Shown here: positions 8,201 through 18,558 of the stretch, piece after piece
Layout of the letters: every line of letters starts with the position of its first letter
Position numbering within the stretch: position 1 is the first letter of the stretch
DNA from: Costus lasius
Lineage: Eukaryota > Streptophyta > Magnoliopsida > Zingiberales > Costaceae
NCBI GenBank assembly: GCA_027563935.2
Contig: CM050449.1
Location: forward strand, 58,049,949-58,113,948
Length of the DNA stretch: 64,000 bases
Reading direction: 5' to 3'
The notes under the pieces: generated by a model
Database searches by the model: none
What the model was told of the DNA's origin: nothing
The model's input: the letters and a program-made list of their open reading frames with translations, nothing else
Position numbers and translations under genes: made by a program

Positions 8201-9125
8201 ATGGTTAGGAAAATGTTTCCAGATGAAAGATTTAGGAGAAGCAGCCTATGTACTAGGTGTGAAGATCTACAGGGATAGATCTAAGAGGCTTCTCGGGTTG
8301 TGCCAGAGTACTTACATCGATAAGGTCCTGGAGAGATTCCATTTAGAGAATTCTAAACGTGGATATCTTCCAGTCAGACATGGTCTGAATCTTTCGAAGA
8401 GTCAGTGTCCACAAACACAGACTGAGAAAGATGAAATGGACAATACGCCTTATGCTTCGGCTATTGGATCCATTATGTATGCGATGTTGTGTACTCGCCC
8501 AGACGTCGCTTACGGGTTAAGCGTAACCAGTCGATTCCAAAGTAATCCAGGTTTGGCGCACTGGATTGCGGTCAAGAACATTTTAAAATATCTGCGGAGG
8601 ACCAAAGATATGTTCTTGATATATGGTGGTCAGGAAAAACTCAGTATAGAGGGATATACTGACGCTTCGTTCCAGTCGGACCAGGATGATTTCCGATCGC
8701 AGTCAGGCTATATTTTTAGCTTGAATGGTGGAGCAGTGGTGTGGAAAAGTTTCAAACAGTCAACTGTTGCTGATTCCACAACAGAAGCCGAGTATGTTGC
8801 AGCCTCGGAAGCATCCAAGGAGGCAGTGTGGATTCGTAAGTTCGTGAGAGAACTTGGTGTCGTTCCTTCGAGTGCTGATCCTTTGGTTATCTTCTGTGAT
8901 AACACTGGAGCAATTGCACAAGCAAAGGAACCACGGTCGCACCAGAAGTCCAAGCACATACAAAGACGATTTCACTTGATCCGGGAGATCATAGATCGAG
9001 GCGAGATCAAGATTTGCAAGGTTCATACAGATGACAATCTGGCAGACCCGCTTACCAAGCCTCTGGCGCAGCAGAAGCATGAGAAGCACTGTAACAATAT
9101 GGGTTTGAGATTTCTCATCCATTAG
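5241..9125 (+). CDS. Gag-Pol polyprotein of element B (1294 aa, intact)
   Basis: A single frame encodes all proteins of a Ty1/copia element. Gag domain: about residues 1-220, then a lysine-rich stretch. CCHC zinc knuckle: 240-253 (CFHCGQLGHWKKDC). Aspartic protease: D287 in DTAC, where most copia proteases have D-S/T-G. Integrase: HHCC zinc domain from H421 to about C452, then D482, D545 and E581 (35 residues between the last two). RT: YVDD at 968-971. RNase H: D1141, E1184, D1220. The length matches Tnt1-type elements. The ATG at 5241 is the first in this frame after the acceptor, but a spliced mRNA could start ten codons earlier, in the LTR. The protein would assemble particles in the cytoplasm and process and copy the RNA; the cDNA is then integrated in the nucleus. 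Confidence 0.97.
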   Translation: MSFNVRSLLEREKFAGPNFSDWFGHLKIVLKAERKLYVLETAIPPQPAPNAARAVRDAYEKHVNDSIDVACLMLASMTPPLQRQHEDMSAIEIIANLKMLYAAQARTERYNLTKLFFQSKLAEGSPVGAHVLKMIGHKEALEKLGHTINQELAVDIILQSLPPSFDAFIINFNMNKIDCTPAELLNMLLTTEETLKGKPSTSVLMVPSRNKKKGKKGKAPVKNYSKALKQKVKRSKDNWCFHCGQLGHWKKDCKALQGDKRGSIASGSGIYVTEVMVSSSSISWVLDTACGVHICSNVQELKRRRQVGQHEVDLRVGNGARVAAVAVGDYFISLPSGIVLELNNCYFVPSITKNIISIPALVRKGFAFECKISKCILTYDNIVYATGSINNGLFMLDMEYSIQNIDNKKAKYADDSTLLWHSRLGHINEKRIKRLHEHGLLGSFSYEEIDTCKACLMGKMTKSPFPHKGQRTSGLLDLIHSDVCGPFSKHARGGYQYFITFTDDFSRYGYVYLMRHKSESFDKFKEFKNEVQNQLGRNIKALRSDRGGEYLSHAFTDYLRECGIISQLTPPGTPQWNGVSERRNRTLLDMVRSMMSQATLPYSFWGFALETAAKVLNRVPSKAVSKTPYELWYGKQPSLTFIRIWGCEAYVKKLASGKLESRSDKCIFVGYPKETKGYYFYDPKENKVFVAWTAIFLEKEYLLQEASGREIKLDENPEEGQSSQVQLDEPEPVDQVIEQPEAQISREPRRSGRIRRQPERYDGVYIIDNDEPLTYADAVSGPESARWLEAMLAEMDSMSDNQVWDLVDPPPGVIPIGCKWIFKKKIDMDGNVVTYKGRLVAKGFKQIYGIDYDETFSPVAMFKSIRILLAIAAYYDYEIWQMDVKTAFLNGNLDEDVYMTQPEGFTNPADRHKICKLKKSIYGLKQASRSWNIRFDESISEFGFIKNEDDPCVYKRFSGSIITFLILYVDDILIIGNDIPELHAVKAWLGKCFQMKDLGEAAYVLGVKIYRDRSKRLLGLCQSTYIDKVLERFHLENSKRGYLPVRHGLNLSKSQCPQTQTEKDEMDNTPYASAIGSIMYAMLCTRPDVAYGLSVTSRFQSNPGLAHWIAVKNILKYLRRTKDMFLIYGGQEKLSIEGYTDASFQSDQDDFRSQSGYIFSLNGGAVVWKSFKQSTVADSTTEAEYVAASEASKEAVWIRKFVRELGVVPSSADPLVIFCDNTGAIAQAKEPRSHQKSKHIQRRFHLIREIIDRGEIKICKVHTDDNLADPLTKPLAQQKHEKHCNNMGLRFLIH

Positions 9126-9134
9126 ATTAAGTGC

Positions 9135-9145
9135 AAGTGGGAGAT
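9135..9145 (+). promoter_or_regulatory. Polypurine tract of element B
   Basis: AAGTGGGAGAT directly precedes the TG of the 3' LTR. It primes plus-strand DNA synthesis. The same 11 bases precede the 3' LTR of every element here, in both families. Confidence 0.92.
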
Positions 9146-10839
9146 TGTTGGGGTATGCCCTTAAGGCTAATGTTTGAGGCCTTGGGATTATAAAATGTAT
9201 CATGTTATAAACTGGTATGTTTATAAAAGGCATGGTTATTATTCAGGTTGTTACCTTGTCTGCTGTAATAAGTGTACTTCTGAATAATGTCTCAAAGCTG
9301 TTCAGCTAGGCTGACAGGCTATAAGTCCTTAGTCGAGATATCTTGGTGAACTTGAGACAGCCTTGATATGATTGAGACTAATATGAGTGCTAATCTTATA
9401 GGATGCTTCGAGCATGGAATAAGATGTAGACTCATGGGTACATTGGATGTACTGGACAGACCCTACTGGGATATTCCATTGCTTGTCACAATGTGAATGA
9501 TCCTTGTATGCAGCAAGTGGCACATGTCCTCTGACTTGAGATCACTTGTGTTTCTGAATGATGATTGTCATTGTCTTGAGGTAGTTCAATATCATTTGAA
9601 ACATAATGATTATAGACTATCTTGGATGGTGAGCTTGAATCAGGTTAGGGCACTAGTGATAGACATAGGATTGCCGTCTCCTTGTTTAAGGAGTGTGGTG
9701 TTCTAAAGGGCCCCCTATATGAGATGATTGAGATAGTGTATGGCCATACCCAGATGACTATGTGCATCTGATCTAATCATGCTCATCGTATTGGAGTTAC
9801 AAGCTTGACCCGCTTGTCCAATAAGAACATCCAGTGGCAAAGGACACATGTATGCCTTGTGACTTGAGTCACACTTGTGCTATGGTTTGGGAGTAGTCTT
9901 GGAAGACTCTTTCCTTTATATCGGGAGATAGTGATGTGTTGCTAGATACCCCTCACTGATCGTGATAACGTAAGTTATCGTTACCGACATTTAAAGGAAA
10001 CCCTCAGGGTCGCACAATTTGATGATATGGCTTACTTAAGTCAGATCGTGTGGACTGGATTCTTTGAGTTCAGATTAAAGGGATTTAATCTCTGATTGTA
10101 AGTGAGATCTGGTCTGATCATGTTTGATTGATTAGGGCTTGAGATCGGTAAGCTTCGATCGAGAGAGATGATGCTAGATCGGAGAGATCAGGGGCATCAG
10201 GTGATGAATGGTTAGATCATGAGCCTTGCGGTTCAATATGGTCTAGACCACATGGCTTGAGCCATTTCGGTTTGGTTCATGAACCAAAGTCGATTGGAAC
10301 GGTTTAGCTTGAACCGGTTCACAATTGTGAACGCATGGTTCAATGCTCAAATGCGTTTGGGTTGGCTTGAGCGCATGGCTTGATGAGCTTCCATTTATGG
10401 AAAGTCATCAAGGCCGGTTTCACAAAAATGCCTAAACGCATATGCGTTTGCTCTCTTCTCTTGAACGCCTTGGGACTTTCGTTGAGGTGTGGTTGATGAC
10501 GAGAAGGAGAGGTTGGGCAAGTGAAGCTCTCGGCAACAAGGAGGTTCATCATCCCCTTCCATTCGACAAGAAGGCTTGGGTGTCTTGCTAGCACAAGAGA
10601 TCTCAAGGAAGTGAGCATCTTCATCTTGTGTGTGGACTTGTGGAGGAGACCTAAGTTGATCTCTTCTTCCAAACCGACTTCCAAGCATATGGCTATGGTA
10701 TGATTTTCATCTCAACCTATTCAATCGGTTATAGTTGAACATATGGCATGCAAATGATTTTAAACCCTTGCTTCCGCTAGCATATTTTTCATTAGCGCCA
10801 TGCTTAGGGTTTTTGCCCCCCCAATTAGGGGTTCCTACA
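9146..10839 (+). repeat. 3' LTR of element B
   Basis: 1694 bp, the same length as the 5' LTR, with four substitutions seen and no indels. Palindrome at 9738-9749 and GNRA hairpin at 9964-9979. Confidence 0.97.
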
Positions 10840-10844
10840 ATGGG
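10840..10844. repeat. Target-site duplication of element B, right copy (ATGGG)
   Basis: Matches 1678-1682. Confidence 0.96.
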
Positions 10845-12827
10845 AAATAGCCGAGCTTGACATTTATTAAGATCTGGGGTTGCGAGGCTTATGTCAAAAA
10901 GCTCGCCTCTGGGAAACTAGAGAGCAGATCTGAGAAATGCATCTTTGTCGGTTACCCTAAGGAAACTAAGGGTTATTATTTCTACGATCCCAAAGAGAAC
11001 AAAGTATTTGTTGCTCGGATGGCTATTTTTCTTGAGAAGGAGTTTCTTCTGCAAGAAGCCAGTGGGAGAGAAATAAAACTGGATGAGAATCCAGAGGAAG
11101 GACAAAGTAGTCAAGCACCGTTGGATGAGCCTGAGCCAGTAGATCAGGTTATTGAGCAACCTGAGGCTCAGATATCACGGGAACCGCGAAGATCGGGAAG
11201 GATCCGTCGACAGCCTGAGCGCTATGACGGAGTCTACATCATTGATCATGATGAACCCCTAACTTATGCGGATGCGGTCAGTGGACCGGAATCAGCGAGA
11301 TGGCTTGAAGCTATGCGCGCCGAGATGGACTCCATGTCAGATAACCAAGTCTGGGATTTGGTTGATCCGCCTCCGGGAGTAATCCCTATAGGCTGTAAAT
11401 GGATCTTCAAGAAGAAGATTGACATGGATGGTAACGTGGTTACCTATAAAGGCAGGCTAGTTGCGAAAGGTTTCAAACAAATCTACAGGATAGATTATGA
11501 TGAAACTTTCTCTCCTGTAGCCATGTTCAAGTCAATTCGGATTATTCTTGCGATAGCAGCATATTACGATTATGAGATCTGGCAGATGGATGTGAAGACC
11601 GCTTTCCTTAATGGAAAACTGGATGAGGATGTGTATATGACACAACCTGAAGGTTTCAATAATCCATCAGATCGTCATAAAATATGCAAGTTAAAGAAGT
11701 CCATTTATGGACTTAAGCAAGCATCTAGAAGCCGGAATATTCGTTTTGATGAATCAATATGTGAATTTGGTTTCATCAAGAATGAAGATGACCCGTGCGT
11801 ATAAAAGAGGTTTAGTGGGAGCGTGATTACTTTCCTAGTCCTCTACGTCGATGATATCTTAATCATTGGAAACGATATTCCTGAACTGCATGCTATTAAA
11901 GCATGGTTAAGAAAATGTTTCCAGATGAAAGATTTAGGAGAAGCAGCCTATGTATTAGGTGTGAAGATCTACAGGGATAGATCTAAGAGGCTTCTCGGGC
12001 TGTGCCAGAGTACTTACATCGATAAAGTCCAGGAGAGATTCTATTTAGAAAATTCTAAAAGAGGATATCTTCCAGTCAGACATGGTCTGAATCTTTCAAA
12101 GAGTCAGTGTCCACAAACACAGACTGAGAAAGATGAAATGGACAATACGCCTTATGCTTCGGCTATTGGGTCCATTATGTATGCGATGTTATGTACTCGC
12201 CCAGACGTCGCTTACGGGTTAAGCGTGACCAGTCGATTCCAAAGTAATCCAGGTCAGGCTAACTGGATTGCAGTCAAGAACATTTTGAAATATCTTCGGA
12301 GGACCAAAGATATGTTCTTGATATATGGAGGTCAGGAAGAACTCAGTATTGAAGGATATACTGACGCTTCATTCCAATCTGACCAGGATGATTTCCGATC
12401 GCAATCAGGCTATGTTTTTAGCTTGAATGGTGGAGCAGTGGTATGGAAAAGTTTCAAACAGTCTATCGTTGCTGATTCCACAACAGAAGCCGAGTATGTT
12501 GTAGCCTCAGAAGCATCCAAGGAGGCAGTGTGGATTCGTAAGTTCGTTCAAGAACTTGGTGTTGTTCCTTCGAGTGCAGATCCTTTGGTTATCTTCTGCG
12601 ATAACACTGGAGCAATCGCACAAGCAAAGGAACCACGGTCGCACCAGAAGTCCAAGCACGTACAGAGAAGCTTTTACTTGATCCAGGAGATCATTGATCG
12701 TGGTGAGATCAAAATCTGCAAGGTTCATACAGATGACAATCTGGCTGACCCACTTACCAAGCCTCTGGCGCAGCAGAAGCATGAGAAGCACTGTAATAAC
12801 ATGGGTTTGAGATTTCTCAACCATTAG
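10845..12827 (+). pseudogene. Gag-Pol of element A, C-terminal piece (end of integrase, RT, RNase H), broken
   Basis: The reading frame continues from 1682 after removal of B. It begins in the integrase C-terminal part (IWGCEAYVKK), passes through the linker with RRSGRIRRQPERY, the RT (WIFKKK, LVLYVDDILI near 11840) and RNase H (EGYTDASF, TTEAEYV, FCDNTGA), and ends LRFLNH. Two nonsense codons are seen in the same frame: TAG at 10848-10850 (a Gln codon elsewhere) and TAA at 11802-11804 (a Tyr codon before KRFSGS). The catalytic motifs of RT and RNase H are still readable, so the decay is modest in this half. Confidence 0.92.
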
Positions 12828-12836
12828 ATTAAGTGC

Positions 12837-12847
12837 AAGTGGGAGAT
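12837..12847 (+). promoter_or_regulatory. Polypurine tract of element A
   Basis: AAGTGGGAGAT immediately before the 3' LTR of A. Confidence 0.9.
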
Positions 12848-14525
12848 TGTTGGGGTATGCCCTTAAGGCTAATGTTTGAGGCCTTGGGATTCTTTCAGTA
12901 TCATGTATAAACTCTTATGTTTATAAAGGCAATGGTTGTTATTCAGTTTGTTACATTGTCTGCTGCAATAAGTGTGCTTCTGAATAATGTCTCAATGATG
13001 TTCAGCTTGGCTGACATGCTGTCATGTCCTTAGTCGAGATATCTTGGTGAACTTGAGACAGCCTTGATATGATTGAGACTAATATGTGTTCTAATCTTAT
13101 AGGATGCTTCGAGCATGGAATAAGATGTAGACTCATGGGTACATTGGATGTACTGGACAGACCCTACTAGGATATTCAATTGCTTGTCACAATGTGAATA
13201 ATCCTTGTATGCAACAAGTGGCATATGTCCTCTGACTTGAGATCACTTGTGTTTCTAAATGATGATTGTCATTGTTTTGAGGTAGTTCGATATCATTTGA
13301 AACATAATGGTTATAGACTATCTTGGATAATGATCTTGAGTACACTAGTGATAGATATAGGATTGCCGTCTCCTTGTTTGGAGTGTGATGTTCTAAAGGG
13401 GCCCCCCTGGATGAGGTGATTGAGAAAGTGTATGGCCATACCCAGGTGACTATGTTCATCTGATCTAATCATGCTCATCATATTGGAGCTACAGGCTTGA
13501 CACGCTTGTCCAATAAGAACATCCAGTGGCAAAGGAAACATGTATGCCTAGTGAAGTGGATTCACACTTGTGCTGTGGTTTGGGTGTAGTCTTGGAAGAC
13601 TCTTTCCTTTATATCGGGAGACAGTGATGTGTTGCTAGATACCCCTCACTGATCGTGATAACGTGAGTTATCGTTACTGACATTTGAAGGAAACCCTTAG
13701 GGTCGCACAATTTGATGATATGGCTTACTTAAGTCACATCGTGTGGACTGAATTGTTTTGGTTCAGTTTAAAGGGATTTAAACTCTGATTGTAAGTGAGA
13801 TCTGGTCTGATCATGTTTGATTGATTAGGGCTTGAGATCGGTAAGCTTCGATCGAGAGAGTTGATGCTAGATCGGTGAGATCAGGAGCATCAGGAGATGA
13901 ACGGTTAGATCTAGAGCCTTAGGGTTTAATAGTGATCTAGACCAAATGCTTGGGTTGATTGATCTTTGAACCAAATTGAAATGCATTCAATTTGCTTGAA
14001 CCGGTTCACATGAGTGAACGCATGGTTCAATGCATGAAGGCGTTTTCTTTGGTCGGTTATGAGATCATGGGTGCATGACTTCTATTTTTGGAAAGTCATG
14101 AAGGCCACTTCCCTCAACGCCTCAACGCCAAAAAAAATGAAAAAGCGTTCGCTTCTTCCTTTGGACGCTCACACTCTCGTGGGTTGAAGGTGTTGACGAC
14201 AAGGAGGTCTCGGCTAAGCAACCAAGTCATCTCATCCCTTCCATTCGACAAGCACCCTTGGAGAACCTTGCTAGCACAAGGAACACAAGGAGTAGTCATC
14301 ATCCTCTTGTGTGCGTCACCTTTGGAGGAGAGCCCTTTCGCCATCTTCTTCCAAGACGCCATTCGAATCAATGGCTATGGTATGTTTTCATTTGATCCAT
14401 ACAAGATAGTTAAGTTGATCATATATCATACATGCGATTGTTGAAACCCTAGTTTCCGCTATGCCAAAAATCTTGATGCGCATAATAGGGTTTATTTCGC
14501 CCCCCTCGTGAAAGGGGTTCCTACA
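12848..14525 (+). repeat. 3' LTR of element A
   Basis: 1678 bp, TGTTGGGGTATGCC to GGGGTTCCTACA. It carries the palindrome (13430-13441), the GNRA hairpin (13657-13672) and ATGGCTATG|GTATGT starting at 14371, with no ATG from 14140 to 14370. It is clearly diverged from the LTRs of B, so A and B are different subfamily copies. Confidence 0.95.
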
Positions 14526-14530
14526 AGGTC
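14526..14530. repeat. Expected target-site duplication of A, right copy (AGGTC)
   Basis: AGGTC belongs to the gag of C (reverse strand). The matching left copy would lie left of the window, so it is unverified. Confidence 0.6.
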
Positions 14531-15470
14531 CACCTCATGCTGTCCCACCTGTCTTCTTCTCTTGAGTTCCTGTACATTTGAACAAATGTGAACTCCACAT
14601 GCAGTGCCCAACACCCATGAAATAGAAGAAGAAGATATCATGACTTCAGTCACAAAAATACCTGAGCCAGAAGCGAAAGGATTGCTTCCCTTCTTATCTC
14701 CTTGGAGCGCTTTACAGTCCTTTTTCCAGTGACCGAGCTGGCCACAATGGAAACATCTGTATTCCTTCGACCGCTTAACCTTTTGTTTCAGAGCCTTGCT
14801 GTAGCTCTTAACAGGGGCTTTGCCCTTCTTCCCCTTCTTCTTATTCCTTGAAGGAATTAGCAAGACAGAGGATGAAGGCTTTCCCTTTAGAGTCAACTCT
14901 GTAGTCAAGAGCATATTCAGCAACTCTGCCGGGGTACAGTCGATCTTGTTCATATTAAAATTAATGATGAACGGATCGAAAGATGCCGGAAGAGACTGCA
15001 GGATAATGTCTACAGCAAGCTCCTGATTGATGGTATGTCCCAGTTTCTCTAGAGCCTCCTTGTACCCAATCATTTTGAGTACGTGAGCTCCCACTGGACT
15101 CCCTTCAGCCAGTTTGCTCTGAAAGAAAAGCTTAGTCAAATTATAGCGTTCAGTCCTAGCCTGTGCAGCATAGCATCTTGAGGTTTGCTATAATTTCTAT
15201 AGCAGATAAGTCCTCATGCTGACGCTGAAGCTCTGGCGTCATAGACGCAAGCATCAGGCAAGCGACATCAATGCTATCATTGACATGCTTCTCATAAGCA
15301 TCCCGAACCGCCCTTGCGGCGTTCGGAGCGGGTTGAGGCGGTATTGCCGTCTCGAGGACGTACAGTTTCCTCTCAGCCTTAAGAACAATCTTAAGGTGTC
15401 CGTACCAGTCTGAGAAGTTTGGCCCCGCAAACTTCTCCCTTTCCAGTAGGGATCGCACATTGAAATTCGT
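14526..15470 (-). pseudogene. Gag and protease start of element C, broken
   Basis: Read on the minus strand from 15470, this is Gag followed by the zinc knuckle CFHCGQLGHWKKDC and the protease motif; it ends where element A is inserted. Breaks seen: the gag ATG is ACG (15470-15468). Two bases are missing near 15170, shifting the frame. The protease Asp codon is GGC (14608-14606), so the motif reads LGTAC. There is also a short in-frame addition giving GSNPFASG. With the predicted leader splice, the ACG would be an internal Thr codon and not a lost start, but the frameshift still disables Gag. Confidence 0.9.
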
Positions 15471-15509
15471 GGTGTTCGTTGCTGTAGGAATCTACAACAA
15501 TGCAAGAAC
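15471..15509 (-). other. Gag-proximal end of the leader of C, with splice acceptor
   Basis: The minus strand reads GTTCTTGCATTGTTGTAG, then 21 bases up to the former gag start. The acceptor AG is at 15493-15492. The branch point TACTGAC lies on the other side of element D, near 51910. Confidence 0.7.
15505..15509. repeat. Target-site duplication of element D, left copy (AGAAC)
   Basis: Matches AGAAC at 51895-51899. Removing D and one copy restores the leader of C. Confidence 0.95.
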
Positions 15510-16987
15510 TAAAAGTCCCCACATGAAGGGGGGGCGAAACCCTAATGGCGCATATAAGAGGTTTTGAAAGCAACGGAAGCTAGGGTTTCTAAACAAAATC
15601 ACATGCATATCATATGATTAACTTGTAAAGATTAGACGACTCATACCAGTGCCATTTCTCTGATGGCGTCTTGGAAGCAGAAACCGAAAAAGCTTTCCTC
15701 CAAAAGGTGCGCACACAAGATGAAGATCGCCTACCCTTGTCGCTCCTTGTGCTAGCAAGGATCTCCAAGTCGCTCATGTGTTCACGCCAAGTCGCAACCT
15801 CCTTTCCCCTTGAACCATGCGCTCACTCAATGAGCGGTTCATTTTGGTTTGGTTCAAAGACCAATTAACCCAAGTGATTTGGTCTAGATCATATTAAACC
15901 CTAAAGGTTCAAGATCTAACCGTTCATCTCATGATGCTCCTGATCTCACTGATCTAGCATCCATTCTCTCGATCGAAGCTTACCGATCTCAAGCCCTAAT
16001 CAATCAAACATGATTAGACCAGATCTCACTCACAATCAGAGATTAAATCCCTTTAAACTGAACCCAAACAATTCAGTCCACACGATCTGACTTAAGTAAG
16101 CCATATCATCAAATTGTGCGACCCTAAGGGTTTCCTTTAACTGTCGGTAACGATAACTTACGTCATCACGATCAGTGAGGGGTATCTAGCAACACATCAC
16201 TATCTCCCGATATAAAGGAAAGAGTCTTCCAAGACTACACCCAAAACACAGCACAAGTGTGAATCCACTTCACCAGGCATACATGATTCCTTTGCCACTG
16301 GATGTTCTTATTGGACAAGCGTGTCAAGCCTGTAGCTCCAATATGATGAGCATGATTAGATCAGATGAACATAGTCACCTGGGTATGGCCATACACTTTC
16401 TCAATCATCTCATCCAGGGGGGCCCCTTTAGAACATCACACTCCTTAAACAAGGAGACGGCAATCCTATATCTATAACTAGTGTCCTAACCTGACTCATG
16501 ATCATTATCCAAGATAGTCTATAACCATTATGTTTCAAATGATATTGAACTATCTCAAAACAATGACAATCATCATTTAGAAACACAAGTTATCTCAAGT
16601 CAGAGGACATGTGCCACTTGTTGCAATCAAGGATTATTCACATTGTGACAAGCAATTGAATATCCTAGTAGGGTCTGTCCAGTACATCCAATGTACCCAT
16701 GAGTCTACATCTTATTCCATGCTCGAAGCATCCTATAAGATTAGAACACATATTAGTCTCAATCATATCAAGGCTGTCTCATGTTCACCAAGATATTTCG
16801 ACTAAGGACAAAACAGCATGTCAGCCAAGCTGAACAGCTTTGAGACATTATTCAGAAGCACACTTATTGCAGCAGACAATGTAACCAACTGAATAACAAC
16901 CATTGCCTTTATAAACATAAGAGTTTATACATGATACTGTTACAATCCCAAGGCCTCAAACATTAGCCTTAAGGGCATACCCCAACA
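15510..16987 (-). repeat. 3' LTR of element D, with internal deletion
   Basis: 1478 bp against 1690 bp for the 5' LTR. About 200 bp corresponding to 50470-50668 is missing near 15769, and a further 8 bp (GAACAAGT) is missing between AAGT repeats. The outer end reads TAAAAGTCC where the other LTR has TGAAAGTCC, so the terminal CA has decayed to TA. GNRA hairpin at 16152-16167. Confidence 0.94.
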
Positions 16988-16998
16988 ATCTCCCACTT
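16988..16998 (-). promoter_or_regulatory. Polypurine tract of element D
   Basis: ATCTCCCACTT on the plus strand, which is AAGTGGGAGAT in the direction of D. Confidence 0.9.
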
Positions 16999-17007
16999 GC
17001 ACTTAAT

Positions 17008-18553
17008 CTAATGGTTGAGAAACCTCAAACCCATATTATTACAGTGCTTCTCATGCTTCTGCTGCGCCAGAGGCTTGGTAAGCGGGTCAGCCAGATTGTC
17101 ATCTGTATGAACCTTGCAGACTTTGATCTCGCCTCGATCAATGATCTCCCGGATCAAATGAAACAGTCTCTGTATGTGCTTGGACTTCTGGTGCGACCGT
17201 GGTTCCTTAGCTTGTGCGATTGCTCCAGTGTTATCATAGAAGATAACCAAAGGATCTGCACTCGAAGGAACAACACCAAGTTCCTGAATGAACTTGCGAA
17301 TCCACACTGCCTCCTTGGATGCTTCCGAGGCTGCAACATACTCGGCTTCTGTTGTGGAATCAGCAACGATAGACTGTTTGAAACTCTTCCACACCACTGC
17401 TCCACAATTCAAGCTAAAAACATAGCCTGATTGCGATCGGAAATCATCCTGGTCAGATTGGAACGAAGCGTCAGTATATCCTTCAATACTGAGTTCTTCC
17501 TGACCTCCATATACCAAGAACATATCTTTGGTCCTCCGCAGATATTTTAAAATGTTCTTGACTGCAATCCAGTGCGCCTGACCTGGATTACTTTGGAATC
17601 GACTGGTCACGCTTAACCCGTAAGCGACGTCTGGGTGAGTACACAACATCGCATACATAATGGACCCAATAGCCGAAGCATAAGGCATATTGTCCATTTC
17701 ATCTTTCTCAGTCTGTGTTTGTGGACACTGACTCTTTGAAAGATTCAGACCATGTCTGACTGGAAGATATCCTCTTTTAGAATTCTCTAAATGAAATCTC
17801 TCCAGGACTTTATCGATGTAAGTACTCTGGCACAGCCCGAGAAGCCTCTTAGATCTATCCCTGTAGATCTTCACACCTAATACATAGGCTGCTTCTCCCA
17901 AATCTTTCATCTGAAAATATTTCCTTAACCATGCCTTAACCGCATGCATTTCAGGAATATCGTTTCCAATGATCAAGATGTCATCGACGTAGAGGACTAG
18001 GAAAGTAATCACGCTCCCACTAAACCTCTTATATACACACGGGTCATCCTCGTTCTTGATGAAACCAAAATCACTGATTGATTCATCAAAACGAATATTC
18101 CAGCTTCTTGATGCTTGTTTAAGTCCATAAATGGACTTCTTTAACTTGCATATTTTATGACGATCTGATGGATTAGTGAAACCTTCAGGTTGTGTCATAT
18201 ACACATCCTCATCCAGTTTTCCATTAAGGAAAGCCGTCTTCACATCCATTTGCCAGATCTCATAATCATAATATGCTGCTATCGCAAAAAGAATCCGAAT
18301 AGACTTGAACATGGCCACAGGAGAGAAAGTTTCATCATAATCTATCCCGTAGATTTGTTTGAAACCTTTCGCAACTAGCCTGCCTTTATAGGTAACCACG
18401 TTATCATCCATGTCAATCTTCTTCTTGAAGATCCATTTACAGCCTATAGGGATAACTCCCGGAGGCGGATCAACCAAATCCCATACTTGGTTATCTGACA
18501 TGGAGTCCATTTCGGCTCGCATAGCTTCAAGCCATCTAGCTGAGTCCGGTCCA
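17008..18553 (-). pseudogene. Gag-Pol of element D, C-terminal piece (RT and RNase H)
   Basis: The frame resumes directly after element E in the GPESARW linker and runs to the stop at 17010-17008. RT motifs WIFKKK, AFLNG and LVLYVDDILI (near 18000) and RNase H motifs YTDASF, TTEAEYV and YDNTGA are present. There is no stop inside this piece. Oddities: the Cys before the last RNase H Asp is Tyr (FYDNTGA), and LNGG is LNCG. It joins the piece at 46070-48400 in frame across the CTGAC duplication. Confidence 0.93.
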
Positions 18554-18558
18554 CTGAC
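18554..18558. repeat. Target-site duplication of element E, left copy (CTGAC)
   Basis: Matches CTGAC at 46065-46069. Confidence 0.95.

Larger units (their letters stand above)
1683..10839 (+). mobile_element. Element B: complete, intact family 1 Ty1/copia retrotransposon
   Basis: B is 9157 bp with two 1694-bp LTRs (TG...CA ends), a primer site, a 1.85-kb leader, one uninterrupted gag-pol frame and a polypurine tract. It is flanked by ATGGG on both sides and inserted in the integrase region of element A. Scanning the two LTRs I found four mismatches: near 2497/9927 (C/T), 2963-2969/10426-10432 (two) and 3032/10495 (C/T). This fits a recent insertion. Every domain and cis signal that can be recognised is present, so B is the best candidate for an active copy in this window. 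Confidence 0.97.
18..14525 (+). mobile_element. Element A: family 1 Ty1/copia retrotransposon, interrupted by B
   Basis: The visible parts are 18-1682 and 10840-14525; between them lies element B with its ATGGG duplication. A carries gag-pol in two pieces, a polypurine tract and the 3' LTR. Its 5' LTR, primer site and most of its leader lie left of the window. A sits inside the gag of element C. The base order after its 3' LTR (AGGTC, then C's gag on the minus strand) shows this, but the left copy of that duplication is not visible. A is dead: several nonsense codons and an integrase deletion. Confidence 0.9.

Noticed and set aside
1683..14525. Tandem duplication of one element as the explanation for A and B
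   Set aside because: The ATGGG duplication, the broken integrase codons and the different LTR subfamilies show that B inserted into A.
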